In this document: positions 54,777 to 58,801 of the stretch, piece after piece
How the letters are laid out: every line of letters begins with the position of its first letter
Position numbering within the stretch: position 1 is the stretch's first letter
NCBI GenBank assembly: GCA_002245135.1
Contig: NGBS01000915.1
Location: forward strand, 1 to 58,801
Source: Proteromonas lacertae
Taxonomy: Eukaryota; Sar; Bigyra; Opalinata; Proteromonadidae
Reading direction: 5' to 3'
DNA: 58,801 nt
Made by a program: the position numbers and the translations under genes
The notes under the pieces: model-generated
The model's database searches: none
What the model was told of the DNA's origin: nothing
Seen by the model: only the letters and a program-made list of their open reading frames with translations

Positions 54777-54984
54777 TTAAATAGTTAATTATCTCTCATT
54801 TTCTTATTTTTATATTTAGAAGAGATGGGGGATGAATTCTTTCAACCTACACTTATTCACTTTTATCTAATAATTTATTAGTTATTTCTGTTATGGAAGA
54901 TGAACTTACTATCATTGCTACATTATAACTGAAAAGAAAATGTATATATAAGCATTGAAATAGGAAAAAATAATATAATGATTA

Positions 54985-55263
54985 ATTAGCTGAAATGATT
55001 AGAATATAATAATAATTAAATCTTTCTATATAAAAAAGAAATGTAAAAAATAGGCTTGAGTGAGGCTTGATTCTATATTTTCTTTTTTCATTTTAAATGT
55101 CTTATGATTAATATTAAGTTGTTCTAATCATTTCAGCTAATGTATTTTAGTCTATATCAGCTAAATATGCATTTAGTTTGCTTCAAAAATTTCTAGAAAA
55201 CAAACGGCGCAAATATTCAAAGTATTTATATTAACAAGAAAGTATACTGCAGAGATAGGTTAT
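54985..55263. mobile_element. Fold-back element copy E (partial)
   Basis: Mirror of copy B within the right arm, keeping the AGGCTTGAGTGAGGCTTGAT core, the inner arm to AAACGGCGCAAATATTC and a piece of outer DNA ending AGTATACTGCAGAG. It differs from copy B by single bases only. Confidence 0.8.
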
Positions 55264-55355
55264 GTAATATACATTAATATTAATACATTTATAACGATTA
55301 ACTCAATAGTCAATTGTTATTATTATTTCTTTATTACAATTGCATTTTTAATAGT

Positions 55356-56071
55356 TTTTTAAAAATTGCAATAATAATATAGAACTTGTCATTATTACTA
55401 CATTCATATTTAACTATAACAAACACTCTAATAAATTTGCTATTCAATTGTTGGTATATAAATCATTAAAAAGAATAACCAAAAATAATGTAAATATTAG
55501 GATTATAATATATGTTGATGAAAAGAATTTATATTTATTAAATCAAACTTATACGATTAAAATCAAAAGAATTCCAAAAGTAAATATTTTTAATACGCCA
55601 TTTTTTGGCCCATTAATATATGATTCAATGAAAGAATATAAATCCAACTACTTTATGTACATAAACGGAGATATTATTATTACTCCATATATATATGACT
55701 TAATTTTAAGTTTAAATTATTACATAAGAAGAGGTAATATAAAGAAGACTATTTTATGTGTAGCAACTAGAAGTAATATTAATTACACTTCCATAGATAA
55801 TTTTATTTTAAATAATCATTTTAAATTATTTAATAAAGGTAAACTGTCTGGTGCTGATAGTCAGGATGTGTTTTTAATGAGTAGATTAGTATATAAACTT
55901 CATTCAAGTGTATATAATAATCTATTAATTGGAAGAGCTGGAATAGATAATATTATATTAGCATTAGCATTAAAAGATAAAATGATAGATGTAATAGATT
56001 TAACAAATTCTATTGCTGCAATTCATTTAGAAGACTGTACAGAATATAAAACATATTTTGTAAAAGTATAG
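55356..56071 (+). CDS. GT-A-type glycosyltransferase, right copy
   Basis: Identical at protein level to the gene at 27270-27986 (same NGD, SGADSQDVF and GRAGIDN motifs). The same absence of an upstream exon next to the fold-back remnant applies here, so any truncation predates the duplication. Confidence 0.6.
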
Positions 56072-56222
56072 AAAATTATATTATATTATAGAATCTTAAG
56101 GACTATAAATTCAATACTATGATTGTTCAGAAAAGAATAATTGATTTTGGAAAGACATATTTAATAAAGAAAAAACTACTATTTATAAACAATACATTCA
56201 TATTATTCCATTTCTAAAATGA

Positions 56223-57224
56223 TTAGAAATTATTTAATAATAATAATTCAATGGGATAAAGTCCATGAACAAACGCTTTATTATTAATTAAAGTCAGATT
56301 GTTTTTAGTTTTGTATGTTAAATCTGTATGAAGTGATATGTCTAAGTATTTCAATTTGCAATACTTCATAAATAATCCAAACAATGCATCTTCAATCCAT
56401 ACAATAGTTTTTGATGTATTTATAAATGTAAAGATACATGCTATTGATGATTTTTTAAATAAAAAACCAGGACCATATGGATAAGGAGGAAATTGTATAT
56501 ATTTTTCAGTATTATTAATGCATGATATGGACCATTTGTAATTTATATTGCAAGGTAATTTTGGCTTTTTATAAATTGATCCAATAACTGATATATTTTT
56601 TTTGCAATGATTTATTATGTTATATATCATAGTAATATTGAAATATGTATCAATATCTAGTTTCATTATCCATTTTACTTTTCTGCAATTATGGTATATA
56701 TACAAATAGAAACATGACATAATGAGTGAACAATTATAATATGAAGATATTACATTAAAAACTAATAAATCTTGATATATCTTCTTCTCTTTAATTACCA
56801 TACTTGTTACATTCGCATCCGTTGATAAGGCAGATATAAATATATATTTTACTAATTTTATTTTATATAATATCTTTCTCATAATCATTCTTTCATAAAG
56901 GCATTCTGGTCTTGATAATATTCCAATCAATAAATCAGTATTTGAACAAATAATTATATCATAATAATCACATAAAATAATCATAGAATGAGGAATAAAC
57001 GATAAGTGTGGTTTGTATTTTACATTTGGTGAATTGTACTTTGTTTTAATTCTACCACAAGATAGATTATCTGATTCTCTTTTGCAATTTATATAGATAT
57101 CATAGTCTCTCATTATTCTTTTATGAACAATGTTAAAAATGTTATTATTATTTATATATACAATTATACTATTTTTATAAATCAGTAAAATGAAACATAT
57201 AAGTATAATATTAATTTTATTCAT
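56223..57224 (-). CDS. GT31-like glycosyltransferase, right copy
   Basis: Protein-identical to the gene at 26117-27118, with anchor, DID motif and EDALFG block intact. Two intact copies in a duplication otherwise carrying broken genes may mean this gene is under selection, or only that the duplication is very young. Confidence 0.8.
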   Translation of the reverse strand: MNKINIILICFILLIYKNSIIVYINNNNIFNIVHKRIMRDYDIYINCKRESDNLSCGRIKTKYNSPNVKYKPHLSFIPHSMIILCDYYDIIICSNTDLLIGILSRPECLYERMIMRKILYKIKLVKYIFISALSTDANVTSMVIKEKKIYQDLLVFNVISSYYNCSLIMSCFYLYIYHNCRKVKWIMKLDIDTYFNITMIYNIINHCKKNISVIGSIYKKPKLPCNINYKWSISCINNTEKYIQFPPYPYGPGFLFKKSSIACIFTFINTSKTIVWIEDALFGLFMKYCKLKYLDISLHTDLTYKTKNNLTLINNKAFVHGLYPIELLLLNNF

Positions 57225-57243
57225 TATAACTCACCAAAAAATA

Positions 57244-58672
57244 TTACTTTCTGATAAAAATATCCCCAAAAATGTGTAGTCCATGTTTAATATTCCAATT
57301 TATTTTAAAAAAACTAAGCTCCAAAATATATTCTTTTGTATCCATTAGTTTTACAGCATCTTCAAATGTTATGTTTATGGCTTCAATGATTCTATATGAC
57401 TTTTTCACTTTTTTTGGAACATTAAAATTGCTTAGAAATGACTAAGAAATACAATATGATATATATACATTTTCTCTAAATATATTTCTATATTTTGTTA
57501 AATCTGCAAAATTTATTATATCAGCAATTGTACAATATTTTTCTTTTATTATACTAGAATTTAAGTTTAATTTACATATATATTTAGGTAAAATAAATAT
57601 TCTTCCAGTAATAATTGCTATACTTAATCCAAAGAGAGTTAAATCTTTCTCAATATTTTTATCTAAACAATTATAGTGAAGAATAAAATATCTATTATAA
57701 ATTGAACTATAATAGTCTCTATCATTTAAATCATAGAGTAATAACTCTCTCTGTCTATACTCTTTTTCGAATAGTGTTATTATCCAATTGAAATGAATTA
57801 CAATAATATTATTTTTTTACTATAATATAATTATTTAGATATGTTCATACTCTCTTCGATGTCATCTTTGTAAAACAAACCAAATACATTTTTCATCACC
57901 CATCCTGATATAACTTTATTAGTTGATAAGCGATATACTGTTAGATTAAACTTCCCAGAATTAATATTTTCATTAATAAATCCTTGATCAAAAGTGATTT
58001 TACCTCTCAAAAAGTCTTTTGATTCTGTTAAATTATTAAAAAATAGTTTCATTTTGTAATTAGAGTTATAGTAACTTTTTAACAATATAAAAAATTTATA
58101 CATAAAACCTGCGCATATGTCTTGTTTTGAAGGTACTTCTTGTTGTGCAACTATATCATAATTTTTGTGTTGCATTATCAAGGGTAAAGGATTTTTAAAA
58201 AAGTACAATATCTGAATCTATTACAAACACAGAATAATTATTATTTAATAAATATTTGATTAGTAACATTCTGGTCATTATGAGGGTGTTATAATCTTTA
58301 TTAGAAAATACAACATCTTTAGTTTGATTTATAAATATTCTGTTTTTAAAAACATATGGCGTGAGTTTCTTAGCATGTAAATATGATTGAAGATCATAAG
58401 CAATAACTAAAATGTTTATTAATTTATTCTTTAATATCGATACATACCAAAAATTACTAAATTGTGGTATAAATTTATTGGAAATGGTAGTAATAATTAC
58501 TGTGTGATTATATGCTATTTTTTGGAATACCAGCAAAGAACAATCATCAAAAAAATAAATACATATTTGATTATTGACAGATAATTTATTGTGTATTATA
58601 TAGAAAACATAAAAGAATAACAATAAAAAAATAATTCTGTTGTTAAAAAAAGCAAAAAAAATAGTACAACAT
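57244..58672 (-). pseudogene. GT77-like glycosyltransferase, right copy, one frameshift
   Basis: Mirror of 24670-26097 with the same introns. Here the region after CAGFMY is in frame, but one extra T in the run after VIDSDIVLF (near 58200) shifts the frame instead. Thus each copy is broken at a different place by a small homopolymer-type indel. One conservative difference is seen (TPYVFKN for TPYVLKN). Confidence 0.75.
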
Positions 58673-58801
58673 AAATTATAATTACTATTTATTTTATGTT
58701 ATTCTAGAATATTTATTTTTATAAATGTATGTAACTAAAATAAACAAGTTGTAACATTTGATGATGTAACTTAACTTCATCAATTCTTAAAAAATGTAAC
58801 G

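Larger units (their letters stand above)
53004..58801 (-). repeat. Right arm of the 5.8-kb inverted duplication
   Basis: Reverse complement of 24541-30336. It runs to the last base of the window, so the outer limit of the duplication on this side is not seen. Gene order is mirrored: acyltransferase, fold-back remnant, GT-A-type, GT31-like, GT77-like. Confidence 0.95.

Overview
The window is nuclear DNA of an AT-rich eukaryote. Host genes are split by very small introns (about 25-60 nt, one near 93 nt) with GT...AG ends and T/A-rich bodies. TAA, TAG and TGA all behave as stops. Two kinds of DNA alternate. One is very AT-rich host-like sequence; the other is a visibly more GC-balanced sequence belonging to one Polinton (Maverick) family. 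A class C-like receptor with an RGS-like tail, a PH-kinase and an asparagine-rich coiled-coil protein suggest a protist or early-branching opisthokont/fungus-like lineage, but the sequence does not allow a firm assignment.

Layout. 1-10.7 kb: two divergent host genes that look intact, a 4-kb receptor gene (type I periplasmic-binding fold, 7TM, RGS-like) on the minus strand and a coiled-coil gene of about 1,945 residues on the plus strand. 10.7-12.1 kb: decayed coding sequence between two short direct repeats. 12.1-24.3 kb: a broken Polinton (P1) with long inverted ends, a protein-primed DNA polymerase and three flanking ORFs. Its left part holds nested insertions: a fold-back element, a hAT relic, a piece of an acyltransferase gene and a hAT transposon with an intact transposase. 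A 194-bp hairpin caps its right end. 24.5-30.3 kb and 53.0-58.8 kb: a near-identical 5.8-kb inverted duplication carrying GT77-like, GT31-like and GT-A glycosyltransferase genes and an acyltransferase-3/SGNH O-acyltransferase gene. 30.3-38.1 kb: further glycan-type genes in varied decay (methyltransferase, acyltransferase relic, GT2 piece, fucosyltransferase-like, DUF229, GT31-like), mixed with two fold-back elements and P1 scraps. 38.1-43.4 kb: a second, AT-rich capsid-lineage-type element (E2) with a retroviral-like integrase and an adenain/Ulp1-like cysteine protease, preceded by two strong DNA hairpins. 43.4-52.9 kb: P1-family blocks alternating with a GDPD-like gene, a second DUF229 gene and a truncated PH-protein kinase.

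The main theme is an island of secretory-pathway glycan genes: glycosyltransferases, O-acyltransferases, sulfatase-fold DUF229 transferase-like enzymes, a GDPD-like enzyme and a methyltransferase. Most have an N-terminal membrane anchor. Together they could assemble and decorate a surface glycan. The island is being duplicated, inverted, gene-converted and broken amid Polintons, hAT and fold-back elements, much as in subtelomeric surface-gene regions. That functional link is inference; the gene families and the rearrangements are read from the sequence. All homology calls come from motif recognition without database searches, and GC contrasts were judged by eye.
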